Assembly: GCA_021805825.1 (NCBI GenBank)
Contig: JAJZEC010000017.1
Coordinates: forward strand, 1 to 56,475
Source: Pseudomonadota bacterium
GTDB taxonomy: Bacteria > Pseudomonadota > Gammaproteobacteria > Burkholderiales > Burkholderiaceae_C
Reading direction: 5' to 3'
Length of the DNA stretch: 56,475 nt
The first letter of the stretch is position 1; every line of letters starts with the position of its first letter. This document shows positions 8,480 through 16,116 of this stretch, piece after piece. The notes beneath the pieces are model-generated. The model saw only the letters and a program-made list of their open reading frames with translations, was not told where the DNA came from and made no database searches. A program made the position numbers and the translations under genes.

Positions 8480-10552
8480 TCAGTCCCAGCGCGCGGCGAG
8501 CAGCGCCGCCAGCTCCGTGGTCTGCGGCGTCTCGGCGGGGCAGGTGTCGGCGCCCGCCGACTGTGCCGACGGCGCCACGCCGTGCAGCAGCGCGCGCAGG
8601 CGGTCGTCCAGGAATCGGCTGGGCAGGGCATGCACATGGGCATCGCCCCGCGCGGCCTGTCGGGTGATGTGGAAGCGTTGCGGGACGATCAGCTGCAGTT
8701 GCTCGCGAGCGCGCGTCATCGCCACGTACAGCAGTCGGCGCTCCTCGTCGATCTGCGCGGCGTGGTCGCAGGCGAGGTCGGAGGGGATGCAGCCGTCGAC
8801 CACGTTCAGCACGTACACGGCCTTCCATTCCTGGCCCTTGGCCGAGTGGATGGTCGACAGGATCAGGTAGTCCTCGTCGCGCTGCGCCGGCCCGGCGTGG
8901 CCGGCTCCCAGCTCCGGCGGGTCGAGGCTGAGCTCGGTCAGCAGGCGCTCGGCGCTGGCGTAGCCGGCGGCGATGCGGCAGAGCTGACGCAGGTCGGCCT
9001 CGCGTGCCTCGGCCTGTTCGTACAGCCGCGCGAGCTGCTCGATGCCCCATGCGCAGGCCAGTTCCATGGCCTGCGGCCAGGGCGCCGGGGCGTGCAACTG
9101 CAGCCACACTGCCAGCAAGGACTGCCAGCCGGCGCGTGCGGCCGGCGGTGGGTGGAAATCCATCATCGCCTGTACCGGATCGTCGGCGGCCTGCAGTGCC
9201 AGCCACAGCCTGCGCACATGCGCGGAGCCGAGCCCGGCAACCATGCGGGCCACGCGGAATGCGGCCAGGCGGTGGCGCGGGTTGGCCGCCCAGCGCAGCA
9301 GCGCGAGCACATCCTTCACATGCGCGGCGTCGGTGAAGCGCAGTCCGCCGAACTTGACGAAGGGGATGCCGCAGCGCGCGAGTTCGAGCTCCAGCAGCGT
9401 GGCATGCTGCGCGGTGCGGAACAGCACCGCCTGCTGGCGCAGCCACAGCCCCTGCTCGCGCTGCTGCAGCACCTGCCGGGCCACCCACTGCGCCTGCGCG
9501 GCCTCGTCGACGACGTCGACGAGCAGCGGCGGGCTGCCCGCGCGCGGGCTCCACAGGGTCTTCGCGTGGCGCCGCGCGGCCTGGGCGATGAGGGCGTTGG
9601 CCGCGTCCAGGATCGGTTGTGTGCTGCGGTAGTTGCGGCTCAGCGCCAGTTGCCGCGCCGACGGTGCGTACTGCTCCGGGAAGTCCAGGATGTTGCGCAC
9701 CTCGGCGCCACGGAAGGAGTAGATCGCCTGGGCGTCGTCGCCGACCACGGTCAGGCCGCGGCCGTCGGGCTGCAGCGAGCGCACGATCTGCGCCTGCAGC
9801 AAGTTGGTGTCCTGGTATTCGTCGACCAGCAGGTGGTCGAAGCGCCCGGCCAGGTGGGCGCGCAGTGCCGGCTGCTCCAGCATGCGTGCCCACCACAGCA
9901 GCAGATCGTCGAGGTCGAGCAGATGCTGGCGCAGCTTTTCGGCGGTGTAGGACTGGAACAGCAGGCGCAACTCGGCGTGCTGCGCGGAGCACCAGGGGAA
10001 GTGCAGCCGCAGCACCTCGGGCAGCGGCTGCTCGGTGTTGATGCAGCGTGCATGGATGGCCAGGCACGTGGAGGGCATTGGAAAGCGTTGCCGGCGATCG
10101 CCCAGGCCGAGCGCCTGCCGCTGCAGTCCGAGCAGGTCCTCGGCGTCGGCGCGGTCGAGCACGCTGAAGTCCCCGGCCAGCCCGATGCGCGACGCGTAGG
10201 CACGCAGCAGGCGCGCGCCGACCGCGTGGAAGGTGCCGGCCCAGGGTAGCGTGGGCGGCGGGCAGCCTTGGGGCAGCCGCAGCGCCCGCTGCAGCGCGGC
10301 GCCGACGCGGCTTTGCAGATCCTGCGCCGCCCGGCGCGAAAAACTCAGCAGCAGGATGCGCTGCGCGTCGGCGCCGTCGAGCACCAGGCGCGCCACCCGC
10401 GCCGCCAGCGTGGTGGTCTTGCCCGAGCCGGCTCCGGCCAGCAGCAGCAGGGCCGGCGCCCGGGCGTCGCCGCGGCCGTGCGCCACGGCCGCGCGCTGTT
10501 CGTCGTTGAGACGAAACAGTTCGGCACAGCGGTCGACAGCGTCGGTGGTCAC
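8480..10552 (-). CDS. UvrD/Rep-family ATP-dependent DNA helicase
   Basis: This 690-residue protein has the superfamily 1A helicase motifs in order: LNDEQRAAV (Q motif), AGAGSGKTTT (Walker A, residues 39-48), VDEYQDTN near 240 (motif II), VVGDDAQAIYSFRGAE (motif III), STIHSAKGQEWKAVYVLNVVDG (motifs IV-V) and LLYVAMTRAREQLQL (motif VI). It unwinds DNA 3' to 5' using ATP. It resembles Rep/UvrD but is a divergent paralogue, so the repair or replication role is not fixed. The start is GTG at 10552, and no clear Shine-Dalgarno site is visible there. It converges with the VWA gene. Confidence 0.92.
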   Translation of the reverse strand: MTTDAVDRCAELFRLNDEQRAAVAHGRGDARAPALLLLAGAGSGKTTTLAARVARLVLDGADAQRILLLSFSRRAAQDLQSRVGAALQRALRLPQGCPPPTLPWAGTFHAVGARLLRAYASRIGLAGDFSVLDRADAEDLLGLQRQALGLGDRRQRFPMPSTCLAIHARCINTEQPLPEVLRLHFPWCSAQHAELRLLFQSYTAEKLRQHLLDLDDLLLWWARMLEQPALRAHLAGRFDHLLVDEYQDTNLLQAQIVRSLQPDGRGLTVVGDDAQAIYSFRGAEVRNILDFPEQYAPSARQLALSRNYRSTQPILDAANALIAQAARRHAKTLWSPRAGSPPLLVDVVDEAAQAQWVARQVLQQREQGLWLRQQAVLFRTAQHATLLELELARCGIPFVKFGGLRFTDAAHVKDVLALLRWAANPRHRLAAFRVARMVAGLGSAHVRRLWLALQAADDPVQAMMDFHPPPAARAGWQSLLAVWLQLHAPAPWPQAMELACAWGIEQLARLYEQAEAREADLRQLCRIAAGYASAERLLTELSLDPPELGAGHAGPAQRDEDYLILSTIHSAKGQEWKAVYVLNVVDGCIPSDLACDHAAQIDEERRLLYVAMTRAREQLQLIVPQRFHITRQAARGDAHVHALPSRFLDDRLRALLHGVAPSAQSAGADTCPAETPQTTELAALLAARWD

Positions 10553-10642
10553 GTCGGGGGGGCAGGCAGCGCGGGCAGGGACTGTTCAAGCATACAGCAG
10601 CCCGGAAGGCACCCGGAGGGCTTTGCTGCCCGAGGTTTATGT

Positions 10643-10657
10643 GGTATTGTAGATACC
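10643..10657. promoter_or_regulatory. Inverted repeat upstream of ytfE, candidate NsrR operator
   Basis: GGTAT-TGTAG-ATACC is a perfect 5+5 bp inverted repeat, 30 bases before the ytfE ATG, in an AT-rich patch that stands out from the GC-rich surroundings. The next regulator gene is nsrR, whose product represses ytfE in many proteobacteria. The assignment to NsrR is inference from context. Confidence 0.5.
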
Positions 10658-10687
10658 TATTAACAACCCCCACGAGTACCGACGATC

Positions 10688-11398
10688 ATGCAAGCTTCCG
10701 TCGACATTTCCGCGGCTCCGGTCGGCGCGCCCCCGGAACTGGCCGAACTCCCGCTGGGCGAACTGGCCCGCACCTATCCGCAGGCCCTGGGCTTGCTGCG
10801 CGCCTTGCGCCTGGACTACTGTTGCGGGGGCGCGCGCAGCCTGCGCGAGGCCGCCACCGAGCGTGGGCTGGACGTGCAGGAGGTGCAGCAACGCATCGCC
10901 GCGCTGCAGCCGCAGCCGCAGCCGGCCGAGCAGCATCCGCTGGAACTGATCGCACGCATCATCGAGCGCTACCACGACACCCATCGTGCCGAGCTGCCCG
11001 AACTGGTGCGCCTGGCGCACAAGGTCGAGCGCGTGCATGCCGCGCATGCGCAGGTGCCGGCGGGGCTGGAACGGCTGCTCCAGCAGTGCCTGGACGAACT
11101 CAGCGACCACATGGCCAAGGAGGAACAGGTGCTGTTCCCGCTGATGCGCCAGGCCTACGGGCATGCGGCGGATCTGCGGCCGCCGATCGCACGCATGCGC
11201 GCCGAGCACGAGGAACATGGCCACCTGCTGCTTGCGCTGCGCACGCTGACCCATGATTTCCAGCCGCCGGCCGATGCCTGCAACTCCTGGCGCGCGCTGT
11301 TCGCCGGCGTGGCCAAGTTCTGCGACGACCTGATGCAGCACATCCACCTGGAGAACAACGTGCTGTTCGTCGCCTTCGAACCGGCACGCGCGGCCTGA
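10688..11398 (+). CDS. ytfE: YtfE/RIC, di-iron iron-sulfur cluster repair protein
   Basis: This 236-residue protein has the ScdA N-terminal domain with the motif LRLDYCCGGARSLREA near residues 38-53, followed by a hemerythrin-like four-helix bundle. Conserved His and Glu residues are seen in IIERYHDTHRAELPEL, LSDHMAKEEQVLFPLM, MRAEHEEHGHLL and MQHIHLENNVLF. YtfE (RIC) repairs Fe-S clusters damaged by nitric oxide or oxidative stress. It is paired here with nsrR, transcribed towards it 45 bases away. An inverted repeat ahead of it may be the NsrR operator. Confidence 0.92.
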   Translation: MQASVDISAAPVGAPPELAELPLGELARTYPQALGLLRALRLDYCCGGARSLREAATERGLDVQEVQQRIAALQPQPQPAEQHPLELIARIIERYHDTHRAELPELVRLAHKVERVHAAHAQVPAGLERLLQQCLDELSDHMAKEEQVLFPLMRQAYGHAADLRPPIARMRAEHEEHGHLLLALRTLTHDFQPPADACNSWRALFAGVAKFCDDLMQHIHLENNVLFVAFEPARAA

Positions 11399-11403
11399 GC
11401 GCA

Positions 11404-11433
11404 GCCCCGGAGCGGGGCCGGCGCCCAGGCGCC
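11404..11433. terminator. Two GC-rich hairpins between convergent ytfE and nsrR
   Basis: The 45-base gap between the convergent genes holds GCCCCG-gag-CGGGGC at 11404-11418 and GGCGCC-ca-GGCGCC at 11420-11433. Either could slow polymerase on both strands. Neither is followed by a U tract, so this is not a standard intrinsic terminator. Confidence 0.35.
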
Positions 11434-11443
11434 TGCCTCCCCG

Positions 11444-11875
11444 CTACTCCATCGCGTCGGCGAACGCCCGCAGCCCGGGCTGCAGGCATTCGGCCAGTGT
11501 GCTGCGGTCGAGTTCCTCGTAGAACGCGCGCTCGGCAGCGGCCAGGCGGCCGCGCAGCCGGCACACCGGGCTGAGGTTGCAATGGCCGCCATCCTGGCGG
11601 AAGCATTCGACCAGCGCCTGCGGCTGCTCCATCCAGGCCATCACCTGTCCCAGGCGCACCTGCTCGGGATCCATGGCCAGCGAAACCCCGCCGCCGGCTC
11701 CGCGCGCGGTGCGCACGTAACCGCCGGCGGCCAGGCGCTGGATGACCTTGATCAGGTGGTCGCGCGAAACCTGCAGGCGTTGCGCCAGCTCGGCGCTCGA
11801 CCAGCTGCGCGGGCTGCTGGCGGCCAGCAGCAGCAAGGTACGCAGGCCGAAGTCGGCGAAGGCGGTGAGTTTCAT
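11444..11875 (-). CDS. nsrR: NsrR, nitric-oxide-sensing Rrf2-family repressor
   Basis: This 143-residue protein has the Rrf2 winged-helix fold: MKLTAFADFGLRTLLLLAA, then a recognition region VSRDHLIKVIQRLAAGGYV and the wing RGAGGGVSLA. Three cysteines, Cys91, Cys99 and Cys105, in CFRQDGGHCNLSPVC have the C-x7-C-x5-C arrangement that holds the NO-sensitive Fe-S cluster. NO destroys the cluster and relieves repression of NO-detoxifying genes. The ATG at 11875 gives the normal family N-terminus. The open frame extends to 12019, but that part overlaps the divergent nitroreductase. ytfE next to it is the likely target. Confidence 0.92.
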   Translation of the reverse strand: MKLTAFADFGLRTLLLLAASSPRSWSSAELAQRLQVSRDHLIKVIQRLAAGGYVRTARGAGGGVSLAMDPEQVRLGQVMAWMEQPQALVECFRQDGGHCNLSPVCRLRGRLAAAERAFYEELDRSTLAECLQPGLRAFADAME

Positions 11876-11948
11876 GGTGCGCGGCCTCGGGCATGCGGGC
11901 CGGTGCCTCGGCCCATGCCCTGTGCGAAGATTGTAGGCGGGAACCACG

Positions 11949-12578
11949 ATGATCGATCGAGCCGATGACGATGCGGGGGCACCCATGCCCTGCGACCCCG
12001 AAGCCCTGCTGGCATGCATGCGCCGGCGTACCCAGATCGCGCCGCGACACCTGCTGGCGCCGGGGCCCGACGAGTCCCAGCGACGACAGCTGTTCGAGGC
12101 CGCGGCGACCGCGCCGGATCACGGCCAGATCCTTCCCTGGCGCTTCGTGGTGGTGCCGCTGGAGGCTAGAGGGCGCCTGGCCGACGCCTTCGAGCAGGCG
12201 CTGCTCGAGCGCGATCCCGCAGCCGGCGAGGACGAACGGGCGCGTGCGCGCGACAAGGCCTCGCGCGCCCCCTTCCTGGCGCTGGCCGTGGTGCGCGAGC
12301 GCGGCGACGGCCAGCAGCACATCACCCTGCACGAGCGCATGGCCAGCCTCGGCTGCGCGCTGCAGAACATGCTGCTGATGGCGCATGCGCAGGGCTTCGG
12401 CGCTGGCCTGGTCAGCGGGTTGGCACTGCGCAGCGGCGCGCTGGCCAGCTGCTTCGGGCTGGCTGCCGGCGAGCGCGCGGTGTGCTTCGTCGCCGCGGGC
12501 ACTCCGGCGCGGCGCAAGCCGGCGCGGCAGCGGCCGCTGCCCGAGCAGGTGGCCAGCATGCTGCAGGGCGGGGACTGA
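11949..12578 (+). CDS. YdjA-like FMN nitroreductase family protein
   Basis: This 209-residue protein belongs to the nitroreductase fold. The N-terminal MRRRTQIAPRHLLAPGP, the segment LFEAAATAPDHGQILPWRFVVV near residues 48-69 and the helix LHERMASLGCALQNMLLMAHAQGFGAGLVSG are close to E. coli YdjA, a minimal FMN enzyme of this fold. Members use FMN and NAD(P)H to reduce nitro compounds, quinones or enones. The physiological substrate is unknown. It is divergent from nsrR with a 73-base gap. A second in-frame ATG at 11985 (MPCDPEALLA) is an alternative start. Confidence 0.85.
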   Translation: MIDRADDDAGAPMPCDPEALLACMRRRTQIAPRHLLAPGPDESQRRQLFEAAATAPDHGQILPWRFVVVPLEARGRLADAFEQALLERDPAAGEDERARARDKASRAPFLALAVVRERGDGQQHITLHERMASLGCALQNMLLMAHAQGFGAGLVSGLALRSGALASCFGLAAGERAVCFVAAGTPARRKPARQRPLPEQVASMLQGGD

Positions 12579-12607
12579 AGCGCAGGCGCCGGGCGCGGCG
12601 GGCGCGC

Positions 12608-14152
12608 TCAGGCCGCGCCCGGATCTGGCTGCCAGCGCACCTGGTTGCGTCCTTCCCGCTTGGCGCGGTACAGCGCGGCATCGGCGCGCGCCAGCGCGCT
12701 GTCGATGTCGTCGTCGTCGCGGGTGATCAGCGTCACGCCGATGCTCACGCTGAGGTGCAGGCGCAGTCCGTGGCAGCGCAAGGCATGTTCGCCCACCGCG
12801 CGGCGCATGCCCTCGGCCAGTTCCAGCGCCTGCGGCGCCGAGGTCGCCGGCAGCATGGCGGCGAATTCCTCGCCGCCGATGCGCCCCAGCACGTCGGGCT
12901 CGCGCAGCAGCGCTGCCAGGCGGCCGGCCAGCTGCTGCAGCACGATGTCGCCGATGGCGTGGCCGTGGTTGTCGTTGATCTGCTTGAAATGGTCGATGTC
13001 CAGCGCCAGAAGCGCCAGCGGCAGGTTGTCGCGGCTGTGGCGCAGGCGCGCGCACAGGGCGAAGAAGCCGCGCCGGTTGTAGAGCGCGGTCAGCGGGTCG
13101 CTGTGCGCCATGCGCTGCAGTTCGTGCTCCTGGCGCTTGCGGTGGGTGATCTCGACCAGGCTGGCCAGAACCGCGCGCCTGCCGTCGTAGCGCAGCTTGC
13201 GCGCCGACAGCATGACGTCGAGCACGCGACCGCCGCTGTCCCGGAGCTGGACATCCAGCGGCCCGGCGGCGGCCTGGCGCGCCAGCGCCTGCGCCAGCAT
13301 CTGCGCAGTCTGCGGCTGCGCATAGAAGGATTCGGCCTTCGCCAGCGCCGGCTCGGGCAGCAGGCGCTGCGGGTCGAGGAGTTCGCGCGCGGCCGGGTTC
13401 AGGCGCAGCAACTGTCCCCGCGGGCGGCCGACCAGCACCAGTGGTACCGGGCTGACCTCGAACAGGTGCCGCAGGTTCTCCTCGGCGGCCACGCGCTCGG
13501 CGATCTCCCGTTGCAGCCGGCCACGCGCCAGCCACGCCAGGCGTTGCGCGCGGTTGCCATGCGCCGCCAGCTGCCAGCCGATGAACTGCAGCATCGACAG
13601 CAGCAGCACGAACAGCGCCACATCGCGCCAGGCCGCCCCCAGGCCCCAGCGCATCTGCAGCGCGCTGAGCGCCACCCACAGCGGCATCCAATGGAATTGC
13701 AGCGGCCGCAGCAGGGGGGCGTAGGCGTACAGCACGACACAGGCGAACACCGCGGCGATCACCTGATCGGGCGAGAGCATGTGGTGCAGTTGCGCCACCG
13801 CGCGCAGTCCCAGCAGCACCGCGACCTCGAAGGCCAGCAGCCACTGCCGCAGGCGCCGCGCATCGGGCCGCGAATGCGCGCCGGTGGCTCGCGCCAGGCC
13901 CAGTCCGCAGGCGCACACCAGCGCGCGCACCAGCAGCAGCGCCGGCCAGCGACCCGAGGCGCCCGGGATCAGGAGATCGGCCAGCAGCCCGGCGGCGAAG
14001 AAGGCCCCGCCCCACAATCCGATGGCATGCGCGCGGGGCGCGATCTCGGCCCATTCGCCGTGGAGGAAATTGCGCTCCTCCTGCGGCGAGCGGAACAGTC
14101 CGTAACGATCCAGGCCGGGCGGCGCGGCGCCGGCCGAGCCCGAAGCCGGCAT
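12608..14152 (-). CDS. Membrane diguanylate cyclase (PAS-GGDEF)
   Basis: This 514-residue protein has a hydrophobic N-terminal region of about six membrane segments (residues 40-190), a short coiled linker, a PAS domain (LRHLFEVSPVPLVLVGRPRGQLLRLNPAA) and a C-terminal GGDEF domain. The active site reads GGEEF near residue 425. The inhibitory-site motif REPD lies five residues before it, so product inhibition by c-di-GMP is expected. The ATG at 14152 was chosen. The frame also opens at a TTG at 14263, which would add a Pro-rich leader. It makes c-di-GMP, a second messenger that controls adhesion and pili. The Tad locus lies just beyond lldD. Confidence 0.88.
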   Translation of the reverse strand: MPASGSAGAAPPGLDRYGLFRSPQEERNFLHGEWAEIAPRAHAIGLWGGAFFAAGLLADLLIPGASGRWPALLLVRALVCACGLGLARATGAHSRPDARRLRQWLLAFEVAVLLGLRAVAQLHHMLSPDQVIAAVFACVVLYAYAPLLRPLQFHWMPLWVALSALQMRWGLGAAWRDVALFVLLLSMLQFIGWQLAAHGNRAQRLAWLARGRLQREIAERVAAEENLRHLFEVSPVPLVLVGRPRGQLLRLNPAARELLDPQRLLPEPALAKAESFYAQPQTAQMLAQALARQAAAGPLDVQLRDSGGRVLDVMLSARKLRYDGRRAVLASLVEITHRKRQEHELQRMAHSDPLTALYNRRGFFALCARLRHSRDNLPLALLALDIDHFKQINDNHGHAIGDIVLQQLAGRLAALLREPDVLGRIGGEEFAAMLPATSAPQALELAEGMRRAVGEHALRCHGLRLHLSVSIGVTLITRDDDDIDSALARADAALYRAKREGRNQVRWQPDPGAA

Positions 14153-14395
14153 CAGAACCGGCCGCAGGGACGAGCCCGGCGGCGTCGGCTCTCGTTGTTC
14201 AGCCAGCGGCCCGGCCAGGGCGACCGGGCCGGCTGTACGGCATGCGGGTTCTGGATCGCGCAACGGGGCGTGGCTTCGGGCATGGCGGCTTCGGCGGGCG
14301 GGGAAACGACACCCCAGTGTAGGCAGCCAGGCCCACGGACGGCAATTCCTTGGCGCGGGATTCGGGCGCCCTTGGGTGCATTCACTAGGGAGTAT

Positions 14396-15529
14396 TCAGA
14401 GAAGCGCTTGACGATCGACACAGGCAACATCGTCGAGGCCGCAGAATGCCATGGTCAGGTCGAGTTCGTTGCGAATGATCTCCAGGCAGCGGGTCACCCC
14501 GGCCTGCCCCAACGCACCCAGGCCGTAGAGGAAGGCGCGCCCGATCAGGGTGCCGCGCGCACCCAGCGCCAGCGCCTTGAACACGTCCTGGCCGCTGCGC
14601 ACCCCGCCGTCCATCCACACTTCCATGCGCGAACCCACGGCATCGACGATGGCCGGCAGCGCGGCGATCGAACTGGGCGCGCCGTCGAGCTGGCGTCCGC
14701 CGTGGTTGGACACCACCAGGGCATCGGCGCCGCAGTCGGCGGCATGCCGTGCGTCCTCGGCGTCCATCACGCCCTTCAGGATCAGCTTGCCGTCCCACAG
14801 GCGCTTGATCCACTCCACATCCTTCCAGCTCAGGCGGGGGTCGAACTGCTGGCTCGTCCAGGCCGACAGCGAGCTCAGGTCGTCGACCCCGCTGGCATGG
14901 CCGACGATGTTGCCGAAGCTGCGCCGGCGCGTGCCCGCCATGCCCAGCACCCAGCGCGGCTTGCAGGCCAGGTTCAGCAGGTTGCGCAGGGTCGGCTTCG
15001 GCGGCGCCGACAGGCCGTTCTTCAGATCCTTGTGGCGCTGGCCGAGGATCTGCAGATCCAGTGTCAGCATCAGCGCGGAGCAGCGCGCGGCCTTGGCGCG
15101 CGCGATCAGGCGTTCGATGAAGTCGCGGTCGCGCATGACGTACAGCTGGAACCAGAAGGGCGCGCGGGTGTGCGCGGCGATGTCCTCGATGGAACAGATG
15201 CTCATCGTCGACAGGGTGAAGGGCACGCCGAAGGCCTCGGCCGCGCGCGCGGCCAGGATCTCGCCGTCGGCATGCTGCATGCCCGTCAGCCCGGTCGGGG
15301 CCAGCGCCACCGGCATCGCCACGTCCTCGCCGAGCATGCGGCTGCGCAGGTTGCGGCGCTCGACGTCGATGGCCACGCGCTGGCGCAGCAGGATGCGCTG
15401 GAAGTCCTGTTCGTTGGCGCGGTAGGTACCCTCGGTCCATGAGCCCGAGTCCGCGTAGTCGTAGAACATGCGCGGCACGCGCCTGCGCGCCAGCAGGCGC
15501 AGATCCTCGACACAGGTGATCACGCTCAT
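14396..15529 (-). CDS. lldD: FMN-dependent L-lactate dehydrogenase
   Basis: This 377-residue protein belongs to the FMN alpha-hydroxy-acid dehydrogenase family. It begins with the family segment VEDLRLLARRRVPRMFYDYADSG. It carries the FMN-site strands MPVALAPTGLTGM, APFWFQLYVMRDR and LILKGVMDAEDA, and the active-site signature SNHGGRQLDGAPSS near residue 275, whose His is the catalytic base. The end DVFKALALGARGTLIGRAFLYGL binds the FMN phosphate. LldD oxidises L-lactate to pyruvate and passes electrons to the respiratory chain. Other 2-hydroxy acids are possible substrates. The ATG at 15529 gives the standard N-terminus. No lactate permease gene is adjacent. Confidence 0.88.
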   Translation of the reverse strand: MSVITCVEDLRLLARRRVPRMFYDYADSGSWTEGTYRANEQDFQRILLRQRVAIDVERRNLRSRMLGEDVAMPVALAPTGLTGMQHADGEILAARAAEAFGVPFTLSTMSICSIEDIAAHTRAPFWFQLYVMRDRDFIERLIARAKAARCSALMLTLDLQILGQRHKDLKNGLSAPPKPTLRNLLNLACKPRWVLGMAGTRRRSFGNIVGHASGVDDLSSLSAWTSQQFDPRLSWKDVEWIKRLWDGKLILKGVMDAEDARHAADCGADALVVSNHGGRQLDGAPSSIAALPAIVDAVGSRMEVWMDGGVRSGQDVFKALALGARGTLIGRAFLYGLGALGQAGVTRCLEIIRNELDLTMAFCGLDDVACVDRQALL

Positions 15530-15842
15530 CGGCGACTCCGCACAGCGATCCGCGACGATACGCGGCCGCCGCAAAAGGGTTGGATCCGGGGTTCCCACAC
15601 TGTATCAAAGGGAAAACCGACGTCGCAGGTTCTCGCAGCGCGTGCGCGGCAGCGTCTGCCGCGACGGGCCCGCAGCCCGCTTGCGCAAGCACCGCTGCGC
15701 GTGTCGCCGGGGTATTCCCGCGCACCGGGAAATCATTTGTAGCAGTGCGGGAATTTCAACGCGCCCTTCACGCAACATTCCCGCGACCCCGCCTACATTG
15801 GGCTCGTGGCAGGCATCGCCGCGCTGACCTTGCGAGGACGTC
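15530..15842. other. Intergenic region between lldD and the Tad operon
   Basis: This 313-base gap separates divergent lldD and the first pilin gene. I see no convincing gene: the short open frames here have the Arg/Pro/Ala composition of shadows. It contains the repeated ATTCCCGCG motif described separately and must hold the promoters for both directions. I could not fix a confident -35/-10 pair. Confidence 0.7.
15714..15785. promoter_or_regulatory. Three ATTCCCGCG-type motifs upstream of the Tad operon
   Basis: ATTCCCGCG occurs at 15714-15722 and 15777-15785, and the inverted form TGCGGGAAT occurs at 15746-15754. The intervals between copies are 32 and 31 bases, about three helical turns each. 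The first copy is itself part of the inverted repeat TTCCCG-cgcac-CGGGAA. The last copy lies 58 bases before the first pilin start codon. Such spacing is typical of a multi-site operator. The binding protein is unknown. Confidence 0.45.
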
Positions 15843-16109
15843 GTGAAGATCCGGAACCGCTGTCGTGTGCAGCCCCAGGCGGGGCAGGGAATGACCGAGT
15901 ACATCATTATCGTGTTATTGATCGCGATTGCAGCGATCCTCGCCTTCACCTATTTCGGGCAGGGCGTGCGCGAGCAGACGGCAGGGATTACCACCGAGCT
16001 TTCGGGGCAGTCGGCGCAACAGCAGATCACCGGTGCCGCGAAAGCCGCCCAAGCGGCGGCGGCCGAGGCAGACAAGGCGAAGGGCCTGGCCACGTACCAA
16101 AGCAAGTAG
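15843..16109 (+). CDS. Flp-type pilin-like protein
   Basis: This 88-residue protein begins at GTG 15843. It has a class III prepilin leader: after Gly the sequence QGMTEYIIIVLLIAIAAI follows, with Glu at +5 and Tyr at +6 of the predicted mature protein, the mark of Flp pilins. The hydrophobic stalk is followed by an Ala/Lys/Gln-rich tail (GAAKAAQAAAAEADKAKG) that is longer than in short Flp pilins. It is the first gene of the Tad operon and is probably the main fibre subunit. A prepilin peptidase would have to come from outside the window. Confidence 0.8.
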   Translation: MKIRNRCRVQPQAGQGMTEYIIIVLLIAIAAILAFTYFGQGVREQTAGITTELSGQSAQQQITGAAKAAQAAAAEADKAKGLATYQSK

Positions 16110-16116
16110 AACGGAC

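Noticed and set aside
11100-14054. A 984-residue minus-strand open frame
   Set aside because: It crosses several better-supported genes (ytfE, nsrR, nitroreductase, GGDEF) in another frame and shows only Arg/Ala/Gly-rich sequence without domains.
12482-15442. A 986-residue plus-strand open frame opposite the GGDEF and lldD genes
   Set aside because: Both genes on the other strand have catalytic motifs in the right order. The plus frame has none.
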